Counted from the first letter of the stretch, positions 16,907 through 25,104 are shown. The stretch: DNA of 27,306 nt from Fimenecus sp964457415 (GCA_964457415.1 CAYWFB010000017.1:1-27306); one strand, 5' to 3'. Made by a program: numbers and translations. The notes: generated by a model from the letters alone, not told the origin.

Positions 16907-17761
16907 TTGAAAATCGGTATTGTTCCAAATTTTACAAGAGAAAAAACTCTTGAAGTAATTAAAGAAACTGTTACATACCTAAAAAAACTGAATATTGATT
17001 TTTATTTTGATGTTAACTCACAAAAAGATTTACCGCTTAATATTGATAACGGTAAATTCCTTGATGATTTATATTCAAATGTTGATTTGTTAATTGCCAT
17101 TGGTGGCGATGGTTCGTATATCAATGTCGCAAAGCAAGCAGCAATCCATAAAAAGCCTGTGCTTTGCATAAATGCGGGCAATTTAGCCTTTTTAGCAGGA
17201 CTTGAAGGTAACGAACTGCATCTTCTCGAAAAGCTTCTTACGGGCGATTTTACAACAGATAAGCGTATGATGCTTGAGGTATCTGTCAAAAATTCAGAGG
17301 GCGAAAAGTTCATCGGTTATTGCCTTAATGATGTTGCGATTGCACGCGGAAGTGAAATTAAGCTTGTTGACTTAGAAGCTTTCTGTGATGACAGAAAAAT
17401 CAATAGCTACCGTGCCGACGGTGTTGTGTTATCAACTCCTACGGGCTCAACTGCATATTCATGGTCAGCAGGCGGTCCTGTAATTGACCCTGATTTACAG
17501 TGTATAATGTTAACACCAATTTGTACACATTCACCGTTAAATCGTTCACTTGTTTTTAACGAGAAATCTGTAATAACTGTGAAATCCTCAAAATTATCAC
17601 AAAAAATCTGTATATCTGCTGATGGCGAAAAATCAATTGAACTTTCAGAGGGTTTTGAAGTTAAAATCAAGAAATCTGAGTATTATGCTGAATTTATAAG
17701 AATTAAATCAGACGAATTCTACGATATTCTTAACAGTAAATTATCTCAAAGGAGAATATAA
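16907..17761 (+). CDS. nadK: NAD kinase
   Basis: NadK phosphorylates NAD to NADP. The 284-residue protein starts KIGIVPNFTREK, as in Firmicutes NadK, has the GGDG motif (residues 66-69 in AIGGDGSYINVAK), the NAGNLAFLAG stretch, NDVAIARG, and the NAD-binding LSTPTGSTAYSWSAGGP. I chose TTG 16907: GGTGA lies about five bases upstream and the protein then begins at the family's usual point. Two in-frame GTG codons (16895, 16898) would extend it into tlyA without a better site. It lies one base after tlyA and is followed by argR. Confidence 0.95.
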   Translation: MKIGIVPNFTREKTLEVIKETVTYLKKLNIDFYFDVNSQKDLPLNIDNGKFLDDLYSNVDLLIAIGGDGSYINVAKQAAIHKKPVLCINAGNLAFLAGLEGNELHLLEKLLTGDFTTDKRMMLEVSVKNSEGEKFIGYCLNDVAIARGSEIKLVDLEAFCDDRKINSYRADGVVLSTPTGSTAYSWSAGGPVIDPDLQCIMLTPICTHSPLNRSLVFNEKSVITVKSSKLSQKICISADGEKSIELSEGFEVKIKKSEYYAEFIRIKSDEFYDILNSKLSQRRI

Positions 17762-17765
17762 ACTT

Positions 17766-18215
17766 ATGAAAAAAAGAAGACATGAGCTTATATTGGAATT
17801 TATAAAAAATAATAATGTTTCAACGCAAGAAGAGATTATTTCTATGCTTCGTGATAACGGCTTTAATGTTACCCAAGCTACAATTTCACGCGATATTAAG
17901 GAATTAAAGCTTGTTAAAGAACATTACGGTAAAAATGAGACAAGATATGCTATTACCGAAAAGCCGGTAAATAACGACGATAATTTCAAAATGATTTTTA
18001 CTCGCTCCGCTTTGTCGGTTGAAGCTGCAATGAATATTGTTGTAATTAAATGCTACCCGGGAACAGCAAATGCTGCTTGTATGGCTCTTGAAAATATACA
18101 TCTTGATGGTGTTGTTGGCACATTGGCAGGGGATGATACAATTTTTGTTGCATGCAAAGAGCTTCACGCAACAACTGTAGTAATTGATACAATAAAAGCA
18201 ATGCTGAAAGGCTGA
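17766..18215 (+). CDS. argR: Arginine repressor ArgR/AhrC
   Basis: ArgR is a hexameric arginine-sensing DNA-binding protein controlling arginine synthesis and breakdown. The 149-residue protein has the N-terminal winged helix (1-70) with TQATISRDIKEL (the contact residues S41 and R42). The C-terminal oligomerisation and arginine-binding domain contains PGTANA and GTLAGDDT (D123 and D124, the arginine contacts). GGAG at 17751-17754 lies 11 bases before the ATG. No arginine gene or obvious ARG box is nearby, so it acts elsewhere in the genome; the argR-recN order is a standard Firmicutes arrangement. Confidence 0.97.
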   Translation: MKKRRHELILEFIKNNNVSTQEEIISMLRDNGFNVTQATISRDIKELKLVKEHYGKNETRYAITEKPVNNDDNFKMIFTRSALSVEAAMNIVVIKCYPGTANAACMALENIHLDGVVGTLAGDDTIFVACKELHATTVVIDTIKAMLKG

Positions 18216-18220
18216 TATTA

Positions 18221-19894
18221 ATGCTTTCAAATCTCAAAATATCAAATATTGCTATTATTAAAGAGGCTGTTATCGATTTTGATAACGGTCTTAATGTGCT
18301 GACAGGCGAAACCGGTGCAGGTAAATCAATTATTATCGATGCTATTAATGCGATACTTGGTGAAAGAACTTCCCGCGAGCTTATAAGAACTGGCAGTAAT
18401 AATGCCGAAGTGTCAGCGTTTTTTGAAAATATCAATAATGATGTTGTTTCTGTACTTGATGAGTTCGGCATAGATTGTGAAGAAGATAATTCTCTGCTAA
18501 TTTCAAGAAAAATTTATCTTGACGGCAAAAACATCTGCAAAATCAATGGTGCAAATGTAACTGTTTCAATGATTAAAAGGATTGGTCAGGCGCTTATCAA
18601 TGTGCACGGGCAGATGGATAATCACAATCTTCTCAACGAAGAATTGCATTATACTTACATTGATAGCTTTGCAGAAAATAACAATATTCTTGAAGAATAC
18701 CTTAATGCATATAATGATTACTGCACTTGCAAAAGAAGATATGATAATTTAATTGTTGATGAGAGTGAAAAGGCACGAAAAATTGACCTTTTAATATATC
18801 AGATTAAAGAAATTGAAGATGCTGATATTAAAATTGGTGAGTGGGAAGAATTAGAAAAGCGTAAAAAGGTTTTGCAGAATGCCGAACAACTTATTTCTCT
18901 TGTTAATAACGCTGTTGAAATTATTAATGGTAATGACAATTTCTCGGGTGTTGCGGACATGCTCAATACTGCGTCAAATTCCCTTATAAAAGCATCTTCA
19001 TTTGATGAAACACTCAGCACGGTTTCTGACACTGTGGCAGAAATGTCATATAATATCGCCGATTGTGCTAGTGAACTAAATAGTTTCTTATATTCTCTTG
19101 ATGTTGACCCTAACGAGCTTGATGTAATTGAAGAAAGACTTGATGTTCTTTTTAAGCTTTCAAAGAAATACGGGCAGACTGAAACCGAAATACTTGTATT
19201 CCTTGAAAAAGCACAAAAGGAATTAGACGAGATTACATTTTCTGATAAGCTCAAGGAACAGCTTGAAATTGAATTAACTGAAAAATATGAAATTATGGAT
19301 GAAACAAGCCGTAAGCTATCTGCTAATCGTCAAAAATACGGTGAAATATTCATAGAGAATGTTAAATCTGAGCTTTCATTTCTTGATATGGCGTCAATTT
19401 CATTCAACATTGTACAAAACAGAAAATCGTTTGATGAAACGGGCGCTGACGAAATCTATTTTTTGATTTCTGCGAATGCAGGCGAAGAACCCAAGCCACT
19501 TTCAAAGATTGCATCGGGCGGTGAATTATCACGTATAATGCTTGCAATCAAAAATGTTTTAGCATCTAAAGATAATGTGCAAACTCTTATTTTTGACGAG
19601 GTTGATACGGGTGTTAGCGGTCGTGCGGCACAGAAAATCGGTATAAAGCTTAAAGAGGTTTCTAAAAATCGTCAGGTGCTTTGTGTTACTCATTTGGCAC
19701 AGATTGCTTGCTTTGCTGATAATCATTTCTTGATTTCAAAATCTGAAAGTGAAAACAAAACTTACACCAAGGTTGAATCCCTCAATAATGACGGCAGAAT
19801 TCACGAATTAGCCCGTATTATTGGCGGAATTGAACAAAGTAAGCTCTCGCTTGAGGCGGCAAAAGAAATGATTGAAAACGCTAAGAAATATTAA
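18221..19894 (+). CDS. recN: DNA repair protein RecN
   Basis: RecN is an SMC-like ATPase that gathers at double-strand breaks early in recombination repair. The 557-residue protein has N-terminal Walker A GETGAGKS (29-36) followed by IIIDAINAILGER, and the family stretch LINVHGQMDNHNLL. Two coiled-coil arms (about 160-230 and 300-390) follow. The C-terminal signature is ASGGELSRIMLAIKNVLA, then Walker B LIFDEVDTGVSGRAA and a His-containing switch VTHLAQIA. AAAGG (18207-18211) within the argR end acts as ribosome-binding site. It closes the operon; the tyrS promoter begins two bases after its stop. Confidence 0.97.
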   Translation: MLSNLKISNIAIIKEAVIDFDNGLNVLTGETGAGKSIIIDAINAILGERTSRELIRTGSNNAEVSAFFENINNDVVSVLDEFGIDCEEDNSLLISRKIYLDGKNICKINGANVTVSMIKRIGQALINVHGQMDNHNLLNEELHYTYIDSFAENNNILEEYLNAYNDYCTCKRRYDNLIVDESEKARKIDLLIYQIKEIEDADIKIGEWEELEKRKKVLQNAEQLISLVNNAVEIINGNDNFSGVADMLNTASNSLIKASSFDETLSTVSDTVAEMSYNIADCASELNSFLYSLDVDPNELDVIEERLDVLFKLSKKYGQTETEILVFLEKAQKELDEITFSDKLKEQLEIELTEKYEIMDETSRKLSANRQKYGEIFIENVKSELSFLDMASISFNIVQNRKSFDETGADEIYFLISANAGEEPKPLSKIASGGELSRIMLAIKNVLASKDNVQTLIFDEVDTGVSGRAAQKIGIKLKEVSKNRQVLCVTHLAQIACFADNHFLISKSESENKTYTKVESLNNDGRIHELARIIGGIEQSKLSLEAAKEMIENAKKY

Positions 19895-19895
19895 C

Positions 19896-19923
19896 TTGAC
19901 TTTTCCAATTAATTGTGTATAAT
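19896..19923 (+). promoter_or_regulatory. Sigma-A-type promoter of tyrS
   Basis: TTGACT (19896-19901), a 16-base spacer and a perfect TATAAT (19918-19923) begin two bases after the recN stop. Transcription would start near 19930, giving the T-box leader of about 280 bases. Confidence 0.82.
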
Positions 19924-19929
19924 AATCTC

Positions 19930-20193
19930 AATGACTTTGAAGCGAAGAAGTAGCAAAATCTCTGTAGTTAAAGAGAGTGTCTGTTTGGTGAAAAGATATA
20001 CACAGAGCTTGTGAAATACATCGTGGAGTTGCACTTTTGAACTAACAGTAGATAGTGTCGGGCGTACCCGTTACAGTACAGAGTAATGTCAGTTACTCGT
20101 TGAGGCTGTTTACCGTGAGGTAGCAGTAAACATGAGGTGGTAACACGAAATCTTTTCGTCCTCTGCTTAAAGCAGGGGACTTTTATTATTTTT
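19930..20193 (+). ncRNA. Tyrosine T-box riboswitch
   Basis: This leader binds uncharged tRNA-Tyr and allows tyrS transcription when tyrosine is scarce. Stem I spans about 19940-20035 and contains the AGAGAG motif (19972-19977). The specifier is TAC (20017-20019) in GAAATACATC, a Tyr codon. The T-box sequence AGGTGGTAACACG is at 20135-20147. Its TGGT (20138-20141) can pair with ACCA, which fits a tRNA with discriminator A, as tRNA-Tyr has. The antiterminator uses AGG (20135-20137) with CCT (20160-20162) and so competes with the terminator at 20158-20180. tyrS directly follows, confirming the amino-acid assignment. Confidence 0.96.
20158..20193 (+). terminator. T-box leader terminator of tyrS
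   Basis: GTCCTCTGC (20158-20166) pairs with GCAGGGGAC (20172-20180) around a five-base loop, with one G-U pair, and is followed by TTTTATTATTTTT. It overlaps the antiterminator, as in all transcription-controlling T-boxes. AAGGAG of tyrS comes just after it. Confidence 0.9.
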
Positions 20194-20207
20194 AAGGAGT
20201 AGAAAAA

Positions 20208-21434
20208 ATGCAAATCTATGAAGAACTTGTTGCACGTGGACTTATAGCACAGGTAACAAATGAAGAAGAAATCAAAAATCTTGTAAATGAAGGTAAAGCA
20301 GTTTTCTATATTGGTTTTGACCCGACAGCAGATAGCTTGCATGTAGGTCATTTTATGGCTCTTTGCCTTATGAAGAGATTGCAGATGGCAGGCAACAAGC
20401 CAATCGCACTTATTGGCGGTGGTACTGCTATGATTGGTGACCCATCAGGTCGTTCTGATATGCGTCAGATGATGACAAAAGAAACAATTCAGCACAACTG
20501 TGATTGCTTTAAAAAGCAGATGAGTCGTTTTATTGACTTTTCTGACGGTAAAGCACTTATGGTTAATAACGCTGATTGGCTTTTAGACCTTAACTATGTT
20601 GATGTACTTCGTGAGGTTGGCGCTTGCTTCAGTGTTAATCGTATGCTTGCTGCAGAATGCTATAAGCAGAGAATGGAAAAAGGTCTTTCATTCCTTGAAT
20701 TCAACTACATGATTATGCAGAGCTATGACTTCTACGAGTTATTCCAGAAATATGGTTGTAATATGCAGTTCGGCGGTGATGACCAGTGGAGCAATATGCT
20801 CGGTGGTACAGAGCTTATCCGCAGAAAGCTTGGTAAAGATGCACACGCAATGACAATTACACTTCTTCTCAATTCAGAGGGTAAAAAGATGGGTAAAACA
20901 CAGTCAGGTGCAGTTTGGCTTGACCCTAATAAAACATCACCATTTGATTTCTATCAATATTGGAGAAATGTTGATGATGCTGATGTTCTCAAGTGTATCA
21001 GAATGCTTACATTCTTACCTCTTGAAGAAATTGAAAAGATGGAGTCGTGGGAAGGCAGTCAGTTGAATACTGCAAAAGAAATTCTCGCATACGAGCTCAC
21101 AAAGCTTGTTCACGGCGAAGAAGAGGCTAACAAGGCTCAGGATGGCGCAAGAGCACTTTTCTCAGGCAAGGGCAATACAGATAATATGCCAACAGTAGAA
21201 CTCAGTGCAGACGATTTTAACGATGATAACGTGCTTGTTTCAGATATTATGATTAAAGCAGGTATTGCAAAGTCAAAGGGTGAGTGTCGCCGTCTTATTG
21301 AACAGGGTGGCGTATCTGTTGATGATGAAAAGGTTACAGAGCCATTTAAAACACTTTCTAAGAGCGATTTTGAAAAAGGATATGTAATCATCAAGAAGGG
21401 CAAAAAAGTCTTCTATAAGGCAATTTTGGCTTAA
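20208..21434 (+). CDS. tyrS: Tyrosyl-tRNA synthetase
   Basis: TyrS charges tRNA-Tyr with tyrosine. The 408-residue class I enzyme has FDPTADSLHVGH with the HIGH-type motif at residues 45-48, GDPSGRS, the tyrosine-site stretch YDFYELFQKYGCNMQFGGDDQW (written here in two overlapping family motifs, YDFYELF and QFGGDDQW), and the KMSKS-type motif KMGKT (227-231). The C-terminus has an S4 RNA-binding domain (about 345-405, VLVSDIMIKAGIAKSKGE and RRLIEQGGVSVDD). Length is typical. AAGGAG precedes the ATG by about 8 bases. It is controlled by the Tyr T-box upstream. Confidence 0.98.
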   Translation: MQIYEELVARGLIAQVTNEEEIKNLVNEGKAVFYIGFDPTADSLHVGHFMALCLMKRLQMAGNKPIALIGGGTAMIGDPSGRSDMRQMMTKETIQHNCDCFKKQMSRFIDFSDGKALMVNNADWLLDLNYVDVLREVGACFSVNRMLAAECYKQRMEKGLSFLEFNYMIMQSYDFYELFQKYGCNMQFGGDDQWSNMLGGTELIRRKLGKDAHAMTITLLLNSEGKKMGKTQSGAVWLDPNKTSPFDFYQYWRNVDDADVLKCIRMLTFLPLEEIEKMESWEGSQLNTAKEILAYELTKLVHGEEEANKAQDGARALFSGKGNTDNMPTVELSADDFNDDNVLVSDIMIKAGIAKSKGECRRLIEQGGVSVDDEKVTEPFKTLSKSDFEKGYVIIKKGKKVFYKAILA

Positions 21435-21438
21435 ATAG

Positions 21439-21470
21439 CAACGTAGGGCGGGGGCTTGCTCCCGCCGTTG
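21439..21470 (+). repeat. GC-rich imperfect palindrome downstream of tyrS
   Basis: CAAC (21439-21442) pairs with GTTG (21467-21470) and GGCGGG (21447-21452) with CCCGCC (21461-21466). A GTAG bulge lies on the left arm, and a G-U plus a G-C pair close a CTTG tetraloop (21455-21458). The element is strikingly GC-rich in this AT-rich window and lacks a T-run, so it is a poor terminator. Similar short GC palindromes recur in intergenic regions of gut Clostridia, to my knowledge; whether this one is repeated in the genome cannot be seen here. Confidence 0.55.
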
Positions 21471-21492
21471 TATTATAATTTGGAGGTGCAAT

Positions 21493-21774
21493 ATGAAAAT
21501 ATTAGTATTAACTTTGGAAGAATGTCCTGCTAATATTTCAACTGAATTGGAAAATGAATTACAGAAAAAAGCTATAAAAATGCACAAATTATTAGGGTTG
21601 AATTATTATTCAAGAATTGACTTTATAGTTGATGAAAATAATGTTCCGTATTTTTTGGAAGCTAATGCTTTACCGGGCATGACATCAACAAGTTTACTAC
21701 CGCAAGAAGCAAATGTAGTTGGAATAGATTATGATACCTTATGTGAAAAAATAGCAACACAATATAGCCATTAG
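21493..21774 (+). CDS. Truncated D-alanine-D-alanine ligase (ATP-grasp C-terminal remnant)
   Basis: The 93 residues from about position 9 match the C-terminal end of Ddl: ECPANISTELENELQKKA, the metal-binding segments RIDFIVDE and YFLEANALPGMTSTSLLPQ (the Glu and Asn of LEAN are the Mg ligands), then a final helix. Full Ddl has about 300-370 residues. Here the first seven residues, MKILVLT, resemble the Ddl start but the N-terminal and central ATP-grasp domains are missing, as if an internal deletion had joined both ends. Without them it cannot bind ATP and D-Ala normally. A strong GGAGGT (21482-21487) and an open frame remain, so a short product may be made. It is probably a decaying gene or gene fragment; no promoter of its own is evident. 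Confidence 0.75.
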   Translation: MKILVLTLEECPANISTELENELQKKAIKMHKLLGLNYYSRIDFIVDENNVPYFLEANALPGMTSTSLLPQEANVVGIDYDTLCEKIATQYSH

Positions 21775-21795
21775 TAACATATAGAACTATATAAA

Positions 21796-21834
21796 AAGGC
21801 TTACTGAAACTAATCAGTAAGCCTTAAAATTTTG
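21796..21834. terminator. Bidirectional terminator between the ddl remnant and the dap operon
   Basis: AAGGCTTACTGA (21796-21807) and TCAGTAAGCCTT (21814-21825) form a perfect 12-pair stem with a six-base loop. On the minus strand it is followed by TTTTTAT, a good terminator for the dap operon. On the plus strand it is followed by AAAATTTT, a weaker end for tyrS and the ddl remnant. Confidence 0.85.
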
Positions 21835-21840
21835 CTTAAA

Positions 21841-22293
21841 TTATGAGTTTAATGCTGAATAAACTGCGTCACCATCGTGGCTGTAAACAAGAACTGAAAT
21901 ATCAACTTCTGAAGTTGTAATCATTCTTACTTCAACATCTGCTGATGCGATTACAGAGAATACTTGTGCCGCAACACCTGGGCAATTTTTCATACCTTCA
22001 CCAAAAACTGAAATCTTTGTATTACCACTGCTGATTGCGAGCTTTAATTCGGGATGAAGCTCACGAAGCTTTGAAGCAGTTTCAAAAACCTTGCCTAAAT
22101 CATCATCATTCACAGTAAAAGAAAGATTTGAGGTTTTACCCTGGGGAGGATTCTGTGAAATCATATCAACGTCAATTCCTGCATTTGAAAGCATTTCAAA
22201 AATCTGTGCTACAACATTGAAATCAGCAGGGGAGTCGTTAATAGAAATAAGTGTTACATTTTCAATCATTGTAATATTATCAATAGTTTTCAT
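21841..22293 (-). CDS. Stand-alone aspartokinase-type double ACT-domain protein
   Basis: The 150-residue protein consists of two ACT domains and nothing else. The first (about 10-80) contains VTLISINDSPADFNVVAQIF and AGIDVDMISQNPP. The second (about 88-148) contains KISVFGEGMKNCPGVAAQVF and VRMITTSEVDISVLV. These closely follow the C-terminal regulatory half of lysine/threonine-sensitive aspartokinases (ISTSEIKISVLI-type ending), but the kinase domain is absent. A role as a separate lysine-sensing regulatory subunit of aspartokinase is inference. It has the best ribosome-binding site in the window (AAGGAGGTC), overlapping the dapB stop, and is last gene of the asd-dapA-dapB operon. A kinase gene is not present in the window. 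Confidence 0.85.
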   Translation of the reverse strand: MKTIDNITMIENVTLISINDSPADFNVVAQIFEMLSNAGIDVDMISQNPPQGKTSNLSFTVNDDDLGKVFETASKLRELHPELKLAISSGNTKISVFGEGMKNCPGVAAQVFSVIASADVEVRMITTSEVDISVLVYSHDGDAVYSALNS

Positions 22294-22306
22294 TATTTTG
22301 ACCTCC

Positions 22307-23059
22307 TTAAGAATTAACTAAATCTTTCATTGAGTAAAATCCCGGCTCTTTACCAACGAGGAATAAGCCTGCATTCACCGAACCATTTGCAAATAACTGT
22401 TTTGAATATGCTGCGTGTGAAATCTTAATAACTTCATCGGGTCCTGCAAAGATTATTTCGTGTTCACCAACAATTGTACCACCACGAACTGCGTGAATAC
22501 CAATTTCATTCTTTGCTCTCTTCATTCGTTTTGAATGACGGTCAAATTCGTAAATGGGTTTCTCGTCAAGTGCCTCTGAAATTGAATCTGCAAGCATTAA
22601 AGCGGTACCACTTGGAGCGTCGATTTTCTGATTGTGATGAGCCTCAACAATTTCAATGTCAAAGCTACCTTGAAGAACTTTGGCCGCCTTTTTAGCAAGC
22701 TCTGATACAAGACTTACACCAATTGACATATTTGCAGAGAAGAAAAGGGGAACATCAATAGATGCAAGCTTAATATCACCAATCTGTTGCTCGTTTAAGC
22801 CTGTTGTAGCAATTACAGCGGGAATTTTTTTATTCTTTGCAAATGAAAGTAAGTCTTCGAGAATTGACGGATGTGAAAAATCAATAATCACATCTGCATC
22901 AACATTGACTTCATTAAAAGATTTAAAAATCGGGAATGAGCATTCAGCAGTTGCTAAATCAATACCTGCAACAATTTCACAATCTTCACGGTTGTCTACG
23001 CAAGCAGTAATTGCTTTTCCCATTTTTCCTAAAGCACCGCTTAAAATAATTCTTGTCAT
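22307..23059 (-). CDS. dapB: 4-hydroxy-tetrahydrodipicolinate reductase
   Basis: DapB reduces the product of DapA with NAD(P)H on the route to diaminopimelate and lysine. The 250-residue protein has the N-terminal Rossmann loop SGALGKMGKAI (7-17), VIIDFSHP, TTGLNE, FSANMSIGV, and the catalytic EAHHNQKIDAPSGTA with H141, H142 and K145. Length is somewhat shorter than in E. coli (about 273) and usual for Firmicutes. Ribosome-binding site TGGACGTGA is weak; dapA ends 22 bases upstream, so coupling is possible. The operon lies under the lysine riboswitch. Confidence 0.97.
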   Translation of the reverse strand: MTRIILSGALGKMGKAITACVDNREDCEIVAGIDLATAECSFPIFKSFNEVNVDADVIIDFSHPSILEDLLSFAKNKKIPAVIATTGLNEQQIGDIKLASIDVPLFFSANMSIGVSLVSELAKKAAKVLQGSFDIEIVEAHHNQKIDAPSGTALMLADSISEALDEKPIYEFDRHSKRMKRAKNEIGIHAVRGGTIVGEHEIIFAGPDEVIKISHAAYSKQLFANGSVNAGLFLVGKEPGFYSMKDLVNS

Positions 23060-23081
23060 TTTTTCACGTCCAACATTTAAA

Positions 23082-23972
23082 TTAGATTAAATTATACTTT
23101 TTAAGTATAGCTTGAAGTTTTGCAGTTTTAGCATCCTCCATCTCACAAAGAGGCATACGAAGAGGACCAACATCCATACCCATCATCTGCATTGCAACCT
23201 TAACGGGAATTGGATTAACGTCCATAAACATTGCATTTATAAGTTCTAAATACTTAAGCTGAAGCTCTGCACTTTCTTTTACTTTACCTTCAAGATAGAG
23301 GGTGGGAATATCGTGTGCAAGCTTTGGGCAGATATTTGAAAGAACAGAAATTACACCCTTTCCGCCAAGTGACATAATAGGAACAATCTGGTCATCATTA
23401 CCTGAATAAACATCAAGCTTATCACCGCAAAGTGCAATTGTTTGTGCAATCTGTGAAAGATTTCCGCTTGCTTCCTTTGTAGCGATAATATTTTTGTGCT
23501 CTGCAAGCTCAGCGTAAGTTTCGGGAAGAACATTTACACCTGTACGGCTTGGAACATTATAAATAATGACAGGCTTTGAAACATTGTCTGCAATTGCCTG
23601 ATAATGCTTTACAAGACCACGCTGCGAGCATTTGTTGTAATAAGGTGTAACTACAAGCATCGCGTCTGCGCCTGCATTTTCAGCGTCCTGAGAGAGCTCA
23701 ATTGCGTAGGCTGTTTCGTTACTGCCTGTACCTGCAATAACGGGAATTCTATGGTTTACTACATCCACTGTGAATTTGATAACATCTGAATGTTCTCGGG
23801 GAGTAAGTGTAGCACTTTCACCTGTTGTTCCGCAGATTACAATTGAATCAGTACCGTTTGCAATATGAAATTCTAAAAGATTTTCAAGTGCCTTGTAATT
23901 AACACTTGTATCTTCATTAAAAGGTGTTACAATTGCAACACCGCAACCTGTAAAAATAGGATTATTACTCAT
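23082..23972 (-). CDS. dapA: 4-hydroxy-tetrahydrodipicolinate synthase
   Basis: DapA condenses aspartate semialdehyde with pyruvate, the committed step to diaminopimelate and lysine. The 296-residue TIM-barrel protein has CGTTGESATL (T49, T50), VTPYYNK, IIYNVPSRTG with the catalytic Tyr138 and Arg143, and the Schiff-base Lys166 in IIATKEASGNL. Length is standard. AAGGAGA precedes the ATG and overlaps the asd stop; the genes are 12 bases apart. In this operon it follows asd, which supplies its substrate, and precedes dapB, which uses its product. Confidence 0.98.
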   Translation of the reverse strand: MSNNPIFTGCGVAIVTPFNEDTSVNYKALENLLEFHIANGTDSIVICGTTGESATLTPREHSDVIKFTVDVVNHRIPVIAGTGSNETAYAIELSQDAENAGADAMLVVTPYYNKCSQRGLVKHYQAIADNVSKPVIIYNVPSRTGVNVLPETYAELAEHKNIIATKEASGNLSQIAQTIALCGDKLDVYSGNDDQIVPIMSLGGKGVISVLSNICPKLAHDIPTLYLEGKVKESAELQLKYLELINAMFMDVNPIPVKVAMQMMGMDVGPLRMPLCEMEDAKTAKLQAILKKYNLI

Positions 23973-23984
23973 AATAAAATCTCC

Positions 23985-25064
23985 TTAATCCATATAACCT
24001 TCTGCGCAAAGAAGCTCTGCCATAAGAACAGCACCGCCTGCGGCACCGCGAAGTGTGTTGTGAGAAAGACAAACAAACTTGTAATCGTACTGTGTGTCCT
24101 CACGAAGTCTGCCGATTGAAATTGCCATTCCGCCCTCAAGGTCACGCTGTAACTTTGTCTGAGGCATATTGTCCTCTTCGAAATAGTGGAGGAACTGCTT
24201 GGGAGCGTGAGGGAGCTGGAGCTCCTGTGCTCTGCCTGAGAAGTCTTTCCATATATTTAATATTTCTTCCTTAGAGGGTTTATTCTCAAATCTTACGAAA
24301 ACTGCGCCCATATGACCGTTTGAAACAGGAACACGAAGACACTGTGCAGTAAAGTTGGGTGATGTTGCGGGAACAATTTCGTCGCCCTCAACCTTGCCCC
24401 AGATTTTAAGAGGCTCTTGCTCACTCTTCTCTTCTTCACCACCGATGTAGGGGATTACATTGTCAATCATTTCGGGCCAGGTATCAAATGTTTTTCCTGC
24501 ACCTGAAATTGCCTGATATGTACAAACAAGAACATCCTTTACGCCAAATTTTGAAAGGGGATAAAGTGCGGGAACATAGCTCTGAAGTGAGCAGTTTGAC
24601 TTAACTGCAATAAATCCGCGCTTTGTGCCGAGACGCTTTCTCTGTGCAGGGATAATTGATGCATGGTCAGCATTGAGTTCAGGAACAATCATAGGAACAT
24701 CAGGAGTATGTCTGTGAGCACTGTTATTTGAAATAACCGGGCACTCTGCTTTTGCGTAAGCTTCTTCTAATGCCTTAATTTCATCCTTTTTCATATCAAC
24801 TGCACAGAAAACAAAATCAACCTGTGAAGCAATCTTTTCTATGTCAGCAGTTGCGTCCATTACAACTATATCTTTCATAGTTTCAGGAATTTCGATATCC
24901 ATGCACCATTTAGCACCTACGGCGTCTGAATATTTCTTACCTGCCGAACGTGGGCTTGCTGCAAGAACTTTAACATCAAACCAAGGGTGATTATCGAGAA
25001 GTGTCATAAAACGCTGTCCAACCATACCAGTTGCACCGATTACACCAACATTATACTTTTTCAC
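23985..25064 (-). CDS. asd: Aspartate-semialdehyde dehydrogenase
   Basis: Asd reduces aspartyl phosphate to aspartate semialdehyde, the branch point to lysine/diaminopimelate, threonine and methionine. The 359-residue protein has the NADP-binding GATGMVGQRF (residues 10-19), SNNSAHRH, the catalytic Cys158 in KSNCSLQ, and QAISGAGK. The GMVGQRF form and length near 360 point to the archaeal/fungal-type Asd subfamily rather than the E. coli or Bacillus types. It starts at GTG with GGAGGT eight bases upstream. It is the first gene behind the lysine riboswitch. Confidence 0.97.
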   Translation of the reverse strand: MKKYNVGVIGATGMVGQRFMTLLDNHPWFDVKVLAASPRSAGKKYSDAVGAKWCMDIEIPETMKDIVVMDATADIEKIASQVDFVFCAVDMKKDEIKALEEAYAKAECPVISNNSAHRHTPDVPMIVPELNADHASIIPAQRKRLGTKRGFIAVKSNCSLQSYVPALYPLSKFGVKDVLVCTYQAISGAGKTFDTWPEMIDNVIPYIGGEEEKSEQEPLKIWGKVEGDEIVPATSPNFTAQCLRVPVSNGHMGAVFVRFENKPSKEEILNIWKDFSGRAQELQLPHAPKQFLHYFEEDNMPQTKLQRDLEGGMAISIGRLREDTQYDYKFVCLSHNTLRGAAGGAVLMAELLCAEGYMD

Positions 25065-25104
25065 TTGAAATTACCTCCAAAAAATGATATGCTATCATTT
25101 GTTA

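Noticed and set aside
18046..18471. 141-codon open frame on the minus strand across argR/recN
   Set aside because: Lies opposite strongly recognised coding sequence and has no recognisable protein features.
18799..19254. 151-codon open frame on the minus strand inside recN
   Set aside because: Ser/Leu-rich mirror of the coiled-coil codons of recN; no ribosome-binding site or family resemblance.
19968..20351. 127-codon open frame opposite the T-box leader
   Set aside because: Covers structured RNA and the tyrS start; Cys/Phe-rich, low plausibility.
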